Positions 52,112 through 60,850 of a stretch of 64,000 nucleotides of DNA are shown here, piece after piece. Where the stretch lies: assembly GCA_017398595.1 (NCBI GenBank), contig JAFQFR010000020.1, forward strand, positions 73,196 to 137,195, given 5' to 3'. Each line of letters opens with the position of its first letter. Within the stretch, counting starts at the first letter, position 1. Origin of the DNA: Clostridia bacterium. GTDB taxonomy: Bacteria; Bacillota; Clostridia; Oscillospirales; CAG-272. A model generated the notes under the pieces. It was not told the origin of the DNA, searched no databases, and saw only the letters and a list, made by a program, of their open reading frames with translations. The position numbers were made by a program, and so were the translations under genes.

Positions 52112-53394
52112 ACAAAAGCATTGCAAATGACCTGCTCACCTTTATCCGCCGCAGTCCGAGCTGCTACCATGTGATCGAAAATTTCCGCACGATGCTGCGT
52201 GAAAGCGGTTATACCGAACTGCGGGAAGCAGACAAATGGAAGCTTACGCACGGCGGCAAATATTTCGTCTGCCGCAGCGACTCCTCGATGATCGCCTTCC
52301 GCGTGCCAAACGCCGCACCGAGCGCCTTTGTGATGGCGGCGGCGCACAGTGACTCGCCCACTTTCAAGATCAAGGAAAACGCCGAGATGGCGGGCAGTCA
52401 CACGGTGCGCCTGAACACCGAAAAATACGGCGGGATGCTGATGTCCACATGGTTTGACCGTCCGTTGTCCGTTGCAGGCAGAGTGGTAGTGAAAAGCGAA
52501 AGCGGCGTTGCTACCCGCCTTGTCAACATCGACCGCGATCTGCTCATCATTCCGAGCGTAGCAATCCATATGAACCGCGCGGCAAACGACGGCATGAAGT
52601 ACGCCGCAAACGTCGATACTCTGCCCTTATACGGCGGCGAAGATGCAAAGGACAGCTTTTTGCCGATGATCGCCAAAGCAGCCGGCGTAAATAAGGAAGA
52701 TATTTTAGGAACCGACCTGTTTTTATACTGCCGCGACGGCGGTACACTGCTGGGCGCGGACGGCGAATTTATCGCATCGCCCAAGCTCGACGACCTCGAA
52801 TGCGCATATGCCTGCATGCAGGGATTCCTCGGCGCAGCAGGCAGCGGTGCGATCCCCGTTTGCTGTATCTTTGACAACGAGGAAGTCGGCAGCACGACCA
52901 AACAGGGCGCCGCATCCTCTTTCCTGCGTGACACACTGCGCCGCATTACGCTGTCGCTCGGCATGAACGAAGAAGATTGGCAGCAAATGCTTGCCAAAAG
53001 TTTTCTTGTCTCTGCCGACAATGCACATGCAATGCACCCGAATCATCCCGAATACGCGGACGCGGCAAACTGCCCGCAGATGAACGGCGGCATCGTGATC
53101 AAGTACAATGCAAACCAGCGATACACCACCGACGCCGTTTCTGCCGCGCTGTTCAAGAACATATGCGAAAAGGCAGATGTCAAGGTGCAGACCTTCGCCA
53201 ACCGCTCTGATCTTGCGGGCGGATCGACGCTCGGCAGTATTGCAAACACGCTTGTACCCGTCAAGACCGTAGACATCGGACTGGCGCAGCTCGCCATGCA
53301 CTCGGCGTATGAGACCGCCGGTACGCACGATATCGCGGCACTGATCAAGGCAATGGCGGTTCTGTTTGCCGAAAACGAATTCTCCGTGCAGTAA
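52108..53394 (+). CDS. M18 family aminopeptidase
   Basis: 428 aa. Di-zinc aspartyl aminopeptidase removing N-terminal acidic residues. Landmarks: AAHSDSPTFKIK (zinc His, about 80-91), SPKLDDLEC near 228 (metal Asp), FDNEEVGSTTKQGA near 262 (catalytic Glu pair) and the C-terminal MHSAYETAGTHDI. A dodecameric cytosolic enzyme in known members. The start at 52108 overlaps the glycosylase stop; a longer frame inside that gene is not credible. Confidence 0.93.
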   Translation: MNKSIANDLLTFIRRSPSCYHVIENFRTMLRESGYTELREADKWKLTHGGKYFVCRSDSSMIAFRVPNAAPSAFVMAAAHSDSPTFKIKENAEMAGSHTVRLNTEKYGGMLMSTWFDRPLSVAGRVVVKSESGVATRLVNIDRDLLIIPSVAIHMNRAANDGMKYAANVDTLPLYGGEDAKDSFLPMIAKAAGVNKEDILGTDLFLYCRDGGTLLGADGEFIASPKLDDLECAYACMQGFLGAAGSGAIPVCCIFDNEEVGSTTKQGAASSFLRDTLRRITLSLGMNEEDWQQMLAKSFLVSADNAHAMHPNHPEYADAANCPQMNGGIVIKYNANQRYTTDAVSAALFKNICEKADVKVQTFANRSDLAGGSTLGSIANTLVPVKTVDIGLAQLAMHSAYETAGTHDIAALIKAMAVLFAENEFSVQ

Positions 53395-53437
53395 GCAACA
53401 TATCCTGTATTGAATATCCTTTGGGAGGTTACATAGA

Positions 53438-54058
53438 ATGAAAGCACTTTTAATTTGCGGCAGCCCCAATGCAAACGGCTGCACCTACACTGCCCTGCGC
53501 GAGGTAGAAAAAACGTTAAACGCAAACGGCGTCGAAACCGAGATCTATCAGATCGGCAAGGAACCGATCTCGGGATGCAGAGCCTGCAGGGCATGCTACA
53601 AGCTCGGCCGCTGCGTCATTGATGACAACGTAAACGCGATTGCCGCGCGCCTGGACGAGTTTGACGCACTGATCATCGGCTCGCCCGTATATTATGCGGC
53701 TGCAAACAGTACGCTGACCGCTTTCCTTGACCGTCTGTTCTACTCGGGCGGACGCAAAATGGTAGGCAAGGTCGGTGCCGCCGTTGTCTCCTGCCGCCGC
53801 GGCGGTGCCTCCGCTGCGTATGACCAGCTGAACAAGTATTTCGGCATCTCTAACATGGTGGTTGCCACCTCGCAGTACTGGAATCAGGTACACGGCAATA
53901 CCGCAGAAGAGGTCGTACAGGATGCGGAAGGTATGCAGACAATGCGTGCCCTCGGCGAAAATGTCGCATGGCTGCTGCGCCTGATCGAATGCGGCAAGCA
54001 AAACGGCATCGAACCACCAAAGTACGAGGATAAAGTCCGCACCAATTTCATAAGATAA
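53438..54058 (+). CDS. Flavodoxin-family NAD(P)H/FMN reductase
   Basis: 206 aa. FMN phosphate loop GSPNANGCTYTALREVE (8-24), then SGCRACRACYKLGRC (about 47-61) and IIGSPVYYAAANSTLTAFLDRLFY (key G-S-P-x-Y, near 81-104). The clustered cysteines match iron-sulfur flavoproteins and related reductases common in anaerobes. Possible roles are oxygen or quinone detoxification. Its terminator overlaps the end of the next, convergent gene. Confidence 0.9.
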   Translation: MKALLICGSPNANGCTYTALREVEKTLNANGVETEIYQIGKEPISGCRACRACYKLGRCVIDDNVNAIAARLDEFDALIIGSPVYYAAANSTLTAFLDRLFYSGGRKMVGKVGAAVVSCRRGGASAAYDQLNKYFGISNMVVATSQYWNQVHGNTAEEVVQDAEGMQTMRALGENVAWLLRLIECGKQNGIEPPKYEDKVRTNFIR

Positions 54059-54070
54059 AACCGCAAGTAA

Positions 54071-54096
54071 GAAAGCCGCCCCTCGGGCGGCTTTTT
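54071..54096. terminator. Terminator between the flavodoxin and small secreted protein genes
   Basis: Stem AAAGCCGCCC / GGGCGGCTTT, loop CTC, with TTTTT on the plus strand; the minus-strand side is only weakly T-rich. Confidence 0.82.
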
Positions 54097-54452
54097 CAAT
54101 CTACACGTTCTTTAAATACTTCATCGTCATAAAGTTCATAAATCGCATCGAGCATTTCAAGCTCGCTTGCAAATATCGGACTTACCAAATGTGTTTGAGA
54201 AAATGTTTCTGTTTTTAGATCAAAAGCTTCCAGAAAATAGTAGTATATCGGAACGCTCTCTTCATCCTTATCCGCGGTCAACTTATATGTACCGTCCCAC
54301 GGGTATTCTGCATCTTCTCCCATCAGCTTTAACAATTGTTCTGCTGTTGAGATCTCAATCGTCTCTTCTGCAGCACCTGCCGGAACAGCAAGAAAAAGCA
54401 TGCTGCATAACATGCCAAACACAAGCAAGGTGCCGAGTAATTTTTTCTGCAT
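54096..54452 (-). CDS. Short secreted protein, truncated relative of the GLUG surface proteins
   Basis: 118 aa. Signal peptide about 1-28 (MQKKLLGTLLVFGMLCSMLF..PAGAAEE), then a head TIEISTAEQLLKLMGEDAE..GTYKLTAD that is homologous to the start of the modules in the 1,828-aa and 477-aa surface proteins. After residue 65 the GLUG repeats are absent and a short acidic sequence ends the protein. The intact frame, ribosome site and promoter (shared layout with the next gene) suggest it is expressed, either as a decayed paralogue or as a small secreted protein in its own right. Confidence 0.72.
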   Translation of the reverse strand: MQKKLLGTLLVFGMLCSMLFLAVPAGAAEETIEISTAEQLLKLMGEDAEYPWDGTYKLTADKDEESVPIYYYFLEAFDLKTETFSQTHLVSPIFASELEMLDAIYELYDDEVFKERVD

Positions 54453-54546
54453 AAGTTTTCCTCCTTATGTGCTTTCTACGACACTTTTGTTTTGAAAGCG
54501 TGCAAAAAAGTGACCGCCATAGCAACTTTTACAAGTATCTATTTTT

Positions 54547-54611
54547 ATGTTAAGGTAAAATGATACAAATGTAAATGTACACAACGATACTTTTTTTGTT
54601 CACAATGATAC
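54547..54611 (-). promoter_or_regulatory. Promoter with 21-bp-spaced direct repeats (short secreted protein)
   Basis: Minus strand TTTACA (54570-54575), 17-bp spacer, TAACAT (54547-54552). Just upstream of the -35 lie two direct repeats, ACAACGATAC (54581-54590) and ACAATGATAC (54602-54611) as read on the plus strand, 21 bp apart. The same layout occurs at 56238-56302. Confidence 0.62.
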
Positions 54612-54636
54612 TGTTTTTTTATCCGCTATGATGCAA

Positions 54637-54673
54637 ATTTTGGCGAATACCGCCAAGGCAGTATTCGCCAAAA
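54637..54673 (-). terminator. Terminator-like hairpin after the 477-aa surface protein
   Basis: 13-bp stem TTTTGGCGAATAC / GTATTCGCCAAAA, 18 bp after the stop; weak T-run. Confidence 0.65.
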
Positions 54674-54691
54674 TCAAAAGCTATTTGCGCA

Positions 54692-56125
54692 TTACTTGGT
54701 GATGGTCGCGGTGGAAGTTGCGCCGTCCCATGCTACCGTTCCGCCGAGCGTCTCCGCTACGAAGCGTACGGGCATGAAGGAGCGGTCACTCACGATAACT
54801 GCGGGAGAATCGAGCGTTACGGACTCGCCGTTTACAGTTGCGGTTGCTGCGCCGACGGTGATCACGATAACCGTGTCAGCAGTCGTCAGTGTTGCGGTCG
54901 AAGTCGCGCCGTCCCATGCGATCTCTGCGCCGAGTGCTTCTGCTACGTAACGAACGGGAAGCATCGTGCGGCTGTTGATGATGATGGGAGCAACGTCCAT
55001 GGTCTTCTGCTCACCGTTAAGCGTATAGTCGGTCTTGCCCACCGTCATCTTCAGCTCTACACCGGAAACAGCGCTGCCGAAGCGGTTGAGCACAGGCGAT
55101 GCAGCATTTGCCCATACGCCTGCCATGTTGAGCGTATCAAACTCTGCCGCGCTGTACTCCTTAGGAGCATAGTTTTCCGTCTGGAAATCTACGGCGTCAC
55201 CGGCAAGAGCCGTTGCAGCAGCATAGTAGCAATTGGTATAAACCGCGCCCCAAGGACGTCCGGCGATGCTGCGCGTAAACTGTACGGGATCATTCTTCTC
55301 ATCTGCAGCTTCCAGGTTATTGGTGATCGTTGCATTGGAGTAGCAGTTCATAACAGTTACATCACTCGAGTTAGACTGACCAACGATACCGCCTGCATAC
55401 TGACGCAGAGCAACAATGTTACCGCTGTTCATGCAGTCCTGAACCTTTGCAATGCCTGCCATGTATCCGACGATACCGCCGACACCTGCATTACCGGAAG
55501 TCGCAAGAGACTCGGTCGTTCCCTTATTCCAGCAGCCGTAAACGCTGGACGCACCGACCATACCGCCGACGATACCGCCGACATTGCTCTTACCCTTAAC
55601 AGCGCCGTTGTTCATGCAGAATTTAACCAAAGCATTTTCCTCGGTACGGCCTGCAATACCGCCGACATTTGCCGAAGCATCGCTGCCGCTTACCGTGCAT
55701 TCATTGATACAATCGGAAATAATAGCATCACCGACTGCCAAGCCGACGATACCACCGACCCAGTTGCCCGTACCGGTCACATTGCCCTTAACGGTGAGGT
55801 TCTGAACCGTACCCGTAACCTTAGCAAACAGTGCAACATACGTTGTGCCGGACAGTTCAATGCCGGAGATCGTGTGACCGTTACCGTCAAACGAACCGGT
55901 AAAAGGCTTGCTATCCGTAGCGATCGGCTCCTGCTCCATGCCGGTGAGGTCGATATCCGCAGTCAGCTTATAGCTGGCTTCCACCGAATATGTGCCCTTC
56001 ATCAGCTTTACTAAATCATCTGCCGTCGCGATCTCGATGACATCCTCAGCTGCCGCAGGCACTGCCATAAACATGCCGAGAAGCATGCACAGCGCAAGCA
56101 GGGTGCTCCATAATTTCCTTTGCAT
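54692..56125 (-). CDS. Surface protein with GLUG-type repeats and copper-amine-oxidase-N-like stalk
   Basis: 477 aa from ATG 56125 (AAGGAGGAA upstream). Signal peptide about 1-27; module head VIEIATADDLVKLM and GSFDGNGHTISGIELS, then four to five GLUG strands (GNWVGGIVGLA, ANVGGIAGR, SNVGGIVGG, AGVGGIVGY, YAGGIVGQ) forming a beta-helix. The C-terminus (about 350-477) holds two PF07833-like halves (DVAPIIINSRTMLPVRYVAEALG.. and VTLDSPAVIVSDRSFMPVRF..) ending GATSTATITK, almost the same as in the secreted GH3. Probably wall-associated. Confidence 0.9.
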   Translation of the reverse strand: MQRKLWSTLLALCMLLGMFMAVPAAAEDVIEIATADDLVKLMKGTYSVEASYKLTADIDLTGMEQEPIATDSKPFTGSFDGNGHTISGIELSGTTYVALFAKVTGTVQNLTVKGNVTGTGNWVGGIVGLAVGDAIISDCINECTVSGSDASANVGGIAGRTEENALVKFCMNNGAVKGKSNVGGIVGGMVGASSVYGCWNKGTTESLATSGNAGVGGIVGYMAGIAKVQDCMNSGNIVALRQYAGGIVGQSNSSDVTVMNCYSNATITNNLEAADEKNDPVQFTRSIAGRPWGAVYTNCYYAAATALAGDAVDFQTENYAPKEYSAAEFDTLNMAGVWANAASPVLNRFGSAVSGVELKMTVGKTDYTLNGEQKTMDVAPIIINSRTMLPVRYVAEALGAEIAWDGATSTATLTTADTVIVITVGAATATVNGESVTLDSPAVIVSDRSFMPVRFVAETLGGTVAWDGATSTATITK

Positions 56126-56237
56126 AGTTTGTTCCTCCTTGTGTTTTTGCTCTCGCAATATTATTTGTCGAAAAACGCACACAAAGAATGGGTTTTACCG
56201 CCGTCTTTTAGTGGTTCTCAACAAAAGTTCTGCCATT

Positions 56238-56302
56238 ATGGTAGAATAAATGTGTAAAAATGTAAATGTACACGGCGATACTGTTTTTGTCTCTGGCGAT
56301 AC
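56238..56302 (-). promoter_or_regulatory. Promoter with 21-bp-spaced direct repeats (477-aa surface protein)
   Basis: Minus strand TTTACA (56261-56266), 17-bp spacer, TACCAT (56238-56243). Direct repeats GGCGATAC at 56274-56281 and 56295-56302 (plus-strand reading), 21 bp apart, in the same place relative to -35 as at 54547-54611. Both sites share TGTAAATGTACAC. Confidence 0.62.
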
Positions 56303-56322
56303 TAACCATCCGGCGGAACAAA

Positions 56323-56361
56323 AAAATCACCCTGTCGCATTTGAAGCGGCAGGGCGATTTT
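56323..56361 (-). terminator. Terminator of the Na/Pi symporter gene
   Basis: Imperfect stem AAAATCACCCTG..CGC / GCG..CAGGGCGATTTT with T-run on the minus strand. Confidence 0.82.
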
Positions 56362-56367
56362 GAATGA

Positions 56368-58113
56368 TCACACGATCGCATATTTGTGAAGATAGCTATC
56401 GTATTGTTCCTTATATTCTTTATTGGCGGCGCGAAGTGCGCGCACGTTTTCATGGATGTTCATATTGCTGCGATCAAAGTCGATGATACCGCCCGCAATA
56501 TTCGAGCAATGGTCCGAGGTGCGCTCGAGATTGGTCAGCAGATCTGCCCAGACGAAGCCCGCATCAATGGTACAATTGCCCTGCTGCAAACGCAGGATGT
56601 GGTTGGTGCGCAGTTGTTCTTTGAGTCCGTCGATGACCTGTTCGAGCGGCTCGATCGCAGCAAGTGCCGCCGTATCGTGGTCGCGGAACGCCTGCAGGGA
56701 AAGATCCAGGATCTCGTCTACTGCGGAAGTGAGCACCTTGATCTCCGCCTTTGCGGCATCCGAGAACGAAAGTCCCTTTGCCTGCATTTCCTCAGCGGAT
56801 TCGAGAATGTTCACGCTGTGGTCGGAGATACGCTCGAAGTCACCGATGACTTTCAGCAGCATCGCCGCCTCGGCGCTGTCCTTTTCACCGATCTGCAGGG
56901 TGCTGAGCTTAACGAGATAGGAACCGAGGATGTCCTCATAATGGTCGGTGCGATCCTCTTTCTCGCGGATCGACTTGGCAAGCTCGGGGGTAAGTTCCTG
57001 CAAGGAAACAAGCGACGCTTTCAGCGACTGCACCGCGCAATCCGCCATGTCGATCGCAACGGTGTGGCAGCGCTCCAGAGCGACAGTAGGTGTATTCAGC
57101 AAACGCTCGTCAAGCTCTTCGGTTTTATCCGGAGTTTTGGTTTCGGGAATGAGCGTAACTGCCAGTTTTTCCAGCAGCTTCGACATCGGCAGCAGAAGCA
57201 TTGTGCAAAGGACATTGAACGCAGAATGTGCAATGGCAATATTGACATGATTTGCCGATTGTGCCAGCAACGGAATATCGAACAGCGTCTTGGCAATGCA
57301 GAATACTGTAAGCAGGATCACCGTACCGATCACATTAAAGGAAAGGTGCACAAGAGCCGCACGCTTTGCATTCTTATTGGTGCCAAATGAAGAAAGGATC
57401 GCCGTGATACAGGTACCGATATTCTGTCCCATAATGATCGGGATCGCAGCTCCCACGGAGACTGCGCCGGTAGCAGAAAGTGCCTGTAAAATACCGACAG
57501 ATGCCGAGCTGGACTGGATAATTGCAGTAAGGATTGCACCTGCCAATACGCCGAGGATCGGATTGGAGAACGTAACAAAGAGCTGCTGGAATTCAGGCAC
57601 GTCTTTCAGTCCGCTCACAGCGGCGGACATAGTATCCATGCCGTACATCAGCGTTGCAAAGCCGAGCAGGATTATGCCGGTATCCTTCTTCTTGGTGCTC
57701 TTGCAGAACATGGTGAAGATGATACCGATCAGCGCCAGGATAGGCGTGAAAGACGAAGGCTTCAAGAGCTGTACCCACAGCACATCGCTGTCAATGCCGC
57801 CGAGGCTGAGCAGCCATGCGGTCACCGTGGTACCGACATTTGCACCCATGATGACATTGATCGCTTGTCCAAGCGTAAGCAGTCCCGAGTTGACAAAGCC
57901 GACGACCATGACCGTGGTCGCAGAGGAGCTTTGGATCACCGCGGTAACGGCGAGACCGGTCAGAAAACCGGCGGCTTTTTTAGTCGTAAGTTTGCCCAGA
58001 ATAACGCGAAGACTGTCGCCCGCTCTTCTTTCGAGCGCATCCCCCATCAAATTCATGCCGAACAGGAACAAACAGAGTCCGCCGATCAGGTTTAACACAC
58101 TGAAAATGTCCAT
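56368..58113 (-). CDS. Na/Pi symporter with C-terminal PhoU-like domain
   Basis: 581 aa. Two inverted NptA repeats with the signature QSSSA: AVIQSSSATTVMVVG (about 59-73) and AIIQSSSASVGILQA near 205. About nine helices in 1-320, then a cytosolic PhoU-like helical domain (about 350-560) that probably controls phosphate flux. NptA-type proteins transport phosphate with sodium. The upstream region carries tandem TTTACA-N5-TTTACA elements compatible with a PhoP box, so expression under phosphate limitation is likely. Confidence 0.93.
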   Translation of the reverse strand: MDIFSVLNLIGGLCLFLFGMNLMGDALERRAGDSLRVILGKLTTKKAAGFLTGLAVTAVIQSSSATTVMVVGFVNSGLLTLGQAINVIMGANVGTTVTAWLLSLGGIDSDVLWVQLLKPSSFTPILALIGIIFTMFCKSTKKKDTGIILLGFATLMYGMDTMSAAVSGLKDVPEFQQLFVTFSNPILGVLAGAILTAIIQSSSASVGILQALSATGAVSVGAAIPIIMGQNIGTCITAILSSFGTNKNAKRAALVHLSFNVIGTVILLTVFCIAKTLFDIPLLAQSANHVNIAIAHSAFNVLCTMLLLPMSKLLEKLAVTLIPETKTPDKTEELDERLLNTPTVALERCHTVAIDMADCAVQSLKASLVSLQELTPELAKSIREKEDRTDHYEDILGSYLVKLSTLQIGEKDSAEAAMLLKVIGDFERISDHSVNILESAEEMQAKGLSFSDAAKAEIKVLTSAVDEILDLSLQAFRDHDTAALAAIEPLEQVIDGLKEQLRTNHILRLQQGNCTIDAGFVWADLLTNLERTSDHCSNIAGGIIDFDRSNMNIHENVRALRAANKEYKEQYDSYLHKYAIV

Positions 58114-58148
58114 ATTTTCTTTTTCCTTTACATACGTTTTACGAAACC

Positions 58149-58204
58149 ATTATACCTGCGCTGTATCAAATCCATTATCAAGCTTTTGTAAAGTTTTTGT
58201 AAAG
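58149..58204 (-). promoter_or_regulatory. Activator-type promoter with Pho-box-like tandem repeats
   Basis: Minus strand TATAAT (58149-58154) with a poor -35 (TAATGG, 58172-58177). Directly upstream, two tandem 11-mers (58183-58193, 58194-58204) read CTTTACAAAAA and CTTTACAAAAG on the minus strand, that is TTTACA-N5-TTTACA. Confidence 0.6.
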
Positions 58205-58290
58205 AAAAAGCGGAAAAGGGGGATGAATGCAAATTTAGCTGTTATTGTACCCCAACCCTTTGTAGGGCTGCCATTTCCTTTTGCCATAAG

Positions 58291-58317
58291 AAAAAGCCGC
58301 ACTTTTGTGCGGCTTTA
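58291..58317 (-). terminator. Terminator of the envelope operon
   Basis: Stem AAAGCCGCAC / GTGCGGCTTT, followed by TT on the minus strand, just after the mrnC stop. Confidence 0.82.
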
Positions 58318-58318
58318 C

Positions 58319-58702
58319 TTATACTTCCCGGAATGCGGCTTCGAGCAGTGCAAATAGGCGTTCTTTTTCACCCGCGAGCCAAAGGGCGGCGCAGAGGGTT
58401 TCAAACCCCGTCGCGGTGCGGTACTCTGCCCCGCTGGCGCTTTTTGGCGTAGAGAGGTGCGACGAGTTTCTGCCGCGCTTGAAATATGCCATTTCCTCTT
58501 CAGTGAGCATATCCTCGATGCGGTGGAACGCGGCGCTTTGACTTTTCGCGGTGACATACGCGTGCGACGCCTGATTGAGCGCGCCCGAATGCGTGATGCC
58601 CCGAAGGATCAGCCGCTCACGCACCCAAACCTCAAACACGCTGTCGCCGAGATAGGCGAGCGACGCGCCGTCTATGGTTCTTAACAGTTCACTGTTTTCC
58701 AT
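58319..58702 (-). CDS. mrnC: Mini-ribonuclease III
   Basis: 127 aa. RNase III catalytic fold without a dsRNA-binding domain; it matures 23S rRNA in Firmicutes. The signature LAYLGDSVFEVWVRERLI (about 15-32) has the metal-binding Asp, and the second acidic motif is in TGFETLCAALWLAG near 98 (E of F-E). The HAYVTAKSQSAAFH segment is typical. Last gene of the SGNH-DUF4358-U32-uppP-mrnC run. Confidence 0.93.
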   Translation of the reverse strand: MENSELLRTIDGASLAYLGDSVFEVWVRERLILRGITHSGALNQASHAYVTAKSQSAAFHRIEDMLTEEEMAYFKRGRNSSHLSTPKSASGAEYRTATGFETLCAALWLAGEKERLFALLEAAFREV

Positions 58703-58712
58703 ACTTTTATCC

Positions 58713-59582
58713 TTATTTTACAAAATAAACGAGCAGCACGATCGCGCCGAGCAGAATGCGGTAGACGCCGAAGGCGCTGAAGCTGTGCTTTTTGACGAAG
58801 TCGGTGAGGAAGCGGATCGCGACGATGGAGACAAGGAATGCCGCCACGCAGCCAACCAGCAGTAAAATCGCCTCACTGCCGCCGAAGCTGCCGCCCTCGA
58901 GGAAGAATTTCAGCACTTTCAGAAGCGACGCGCCGAGCATGACGGGGATCGCAAGGAAAAAGGAGAATTCCGCCGCCGCGCCACGCGATACCGACAGCGT
59001 GGACGCGCCGAGAATCGTGGAACCCGAGCGCGAAGTGCCGGGTACGAGCGAGAGCACCTGAAAAGCGCCGATGCCGAGCGCGGTTTTAAAGGAAATATCA
59101 TCCACCGACTTCACGGCAAAGGTTTTGCCGCGATGCACACGCTCCACCACGATAAACAGCACGCCGTATACGATCAGCGCAATCGCCACCACGACCGAAT
59201 TGTAAAAATGCGTGTCAAACCAGTCGTCAAGCGGTATGCCGATGATCGCCGCGGGCAGCACGGCGACGATGACCTTTGCCCACAGCGTCATGGTATTCTT
59301 TTTGAGCCCTACACCGCCGAGCGAAAGCAGCGTGTTGCCGCTTTCGATGTTCGCTTGCTTGGCAAAGGGCCACAGTTTTTTGAAATACAGCACCACGACC
59401 GCAAGGATCGCGCCGAGCTGGATCACGACCTCAAACATCTCCCAAAATGCGTCGCTGACGCCGAGACGCAGGACATCGTTGAGCAGGATCATGTGCCCTG
59501 TACTGGAGATGGGCAGCCACTCGGTGATGCCTTCGACCACGCCGAGCAGGATCGTCTTGATAATCTCGATGAAGAATTCCAT
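58713..59582 (-). CDS. uppP: Undecaprenyl-diphosphatase UppP
   Basis: 289 aa, about eight helices. Dephosphorylates undecaprenyl-PP to the lipid carrier used for peptidoglycan; basis of bacitracin tolerance when abundant. Motifs GVVEGITEWLPISSTGHMIL (about 14-33, with the catalytic E and H) and SLVPGTSRSGSTILGA near 183-198 (R) are intact. It abuts the U32 gene and is 10 bp from mrnC. Confidence 0.96.
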   Translation of the reverse strand: MEFFIEIIKTILLGVVEGITEWLPISSTGHMILLNDVLRLGVSDAFWEMFEVVIQLGAILAVVVLYFKKLWPFAKQANIESGNTLLSLGGVGLKKNTMTLWAKVIVAVLPAAIIGIPLDDWFDTHFYNSVVVAIALIVYGVLFIVVERVHRGKTFAVKSVDDISFKTALGIGAFQVLSLVPGTSRSGSTILGASTLSVSRGAAAEFSFFLAIPVMLGASLLKVLKFFLEGGSFGGSEAILLLVGCVAAFLVSIVAIRFLTDFVKKHSFSAFGVYRILLGAIVLLVYFVK

Positions 59583-60818
59583 TTAGTTCGCCCCTCGTAA
59601 AATATCGCCCTCTTTGACCTCGAAAGGCACGCGCACCTTGAAGATCATGGCGGGATGCGGCGCCGACTCGATCGGCTCGCCCTCCTCGGAGAAGATCTCC
59701 TCGGCGACAAAGCCGCGGCCGATTTTGCCGGGCGAGATCAGCTCTACCCTCTCCCCGACGCTGACTTTATTGCGCTGGATAAAGGTAGCTATGCCGCTTT
59801 CTGCATCATATGCGAGCGCGGTGGCGATATATGCCTTCTCGCGGATGTAGCCGGTATTCACACAGGTCTGCGCCGTCTCGGACGGCAGGTCGAACCAGTA
59901 TCCGGTGGCATAGTCACGGTGGCTCACACTGCACAGCTCATCCAGCCACGCAGGGTCAAAGCGATAGTGTTCGGGATCGGCAAAATAGGCGTCGATCGCC
60001 ATGCGGTAGGCGTTGGTAACGACGGCGGCGTAGTACGCGCTCTTCATTCTGCCCTCGATCTTAAAGCTGGTGATGCCACTCTCGATCAGCTCGGGGATAT
60101 GCTCGATCATGCACATGTCGCGCGAGCTCATAATAAAGGTGCCGTTTTTATCCTCGTAAAGCTGCAGCGGCTGCTCGGGGCGCTTCTCCTCAAAGACTTC
60201 GAGCGTGCGGTAGTTCCAGCGGCAAGGCTGTGCACACGCGCCGCGATTGGAATCTCTGCCCGTGTAATAATTGGAGAGCAAGCAGCGTCCGCTGTAGGAA
60301 ACGCACATTGCACCGTGGATAAAGCACTCAATGTCGGTGTCCTCGGGCTTATTTTTGCAGATCGCCGAAACCTCCCGCATGGTCAGCTCGCGCGCGAGCA
60401 CCACGCGCTTTGCACCGAGATCGCGCCATGCCAGTACGTCGGCAAGGCTCACACTGGACGCCTGTGTGGAAACGTGCAGCTCCAATGTGGGCGCAACGCG
60501 CTTTGCCAGTGCGAGCACGCCGAGGTCGCTGACAATGATCGCGTCAATGCCGCTCGTGGCAAGAAATTTCAGATATTCTTCGAGCGCCGCATATTCCTGC
60601 GTGCGCGGCATGGTGTTGACCGTAACATAGACCTTGACACCGCGCTCGTGCGCATACTTTGCAGCCTCGATGAGTTCTTCGTTTGTAAAATTATCGGCAG
60701 CGGCGCGCATGCCAAAGGCATTGCCCGCAAGATAGACAGCATCCGCCCCGTACAGCACGGCGGCTTTCAGTTTTTCAAAATTGCCCGCAGGCGCGAGCAG
60801 TTCCGGTCTTTTTTGCAA
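59583..60818 (-). CDS. U32 family peptidase (TrhP/RlhA-like tRNA or rRNA hydroxylation factor)
   Basis: 411 aa. Contains the U32 cysteine signature ECFIHGAMCVSYSGRCLLS with GACAQPCRW following (Fe-S ligands, about 160-195). The N-terminal barrel starts KRPELLAPAGNFEKLKAA. Characterised relatives install 5-hydroxyuridine in tRNA (TrhP) or 5-hydroxycytidine in 23S rRNA rather than cutting proteins. The TTG start at 60818 has AAGGGA nine bases upstream; an upstream TTG has no good site. The exact RNA target is not predictable. Confidence 0.9.
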   Translation of the reverse strand: MQKRPELLAPAGNFEKLKAAVLYGADAVYLAGNAFGMRAAADNFTNEELIEAAKYAHERGVKVYVTVNTMPRTQEYAALEEYLKFLATSGIDAIIVSDLGVLALAKRVAPTLELHVSTQASSVSLADVLAWRDLGAKRVVLARELTMREVSAICKNKPEDTDIECFIHGAMCVSYSGRCLLSNYYTGRDSNRGACAQPCRWNYRTLEVFEEKRPEQPLQLYEDKNGTFIMSSRDMCMIEHIPELIESGITSFKIEGRMKSAYYAAVVTNAYRMAIDAYFADPEHYRFDPAWLDELCSVSHRDYATGYWFDLPSETAQTCVNTGYIREKAYIATALAYDAESGIATFIQRNKVSVGERVELISPGKIGRGFVAEEIFSEEGEPIESAPHPAMIFKVRVPFEVKEGDILRGAN

Positions 60819-60850
60819 ATGAACACTTCCCTTCAAAAGCAGTCGCCAAG

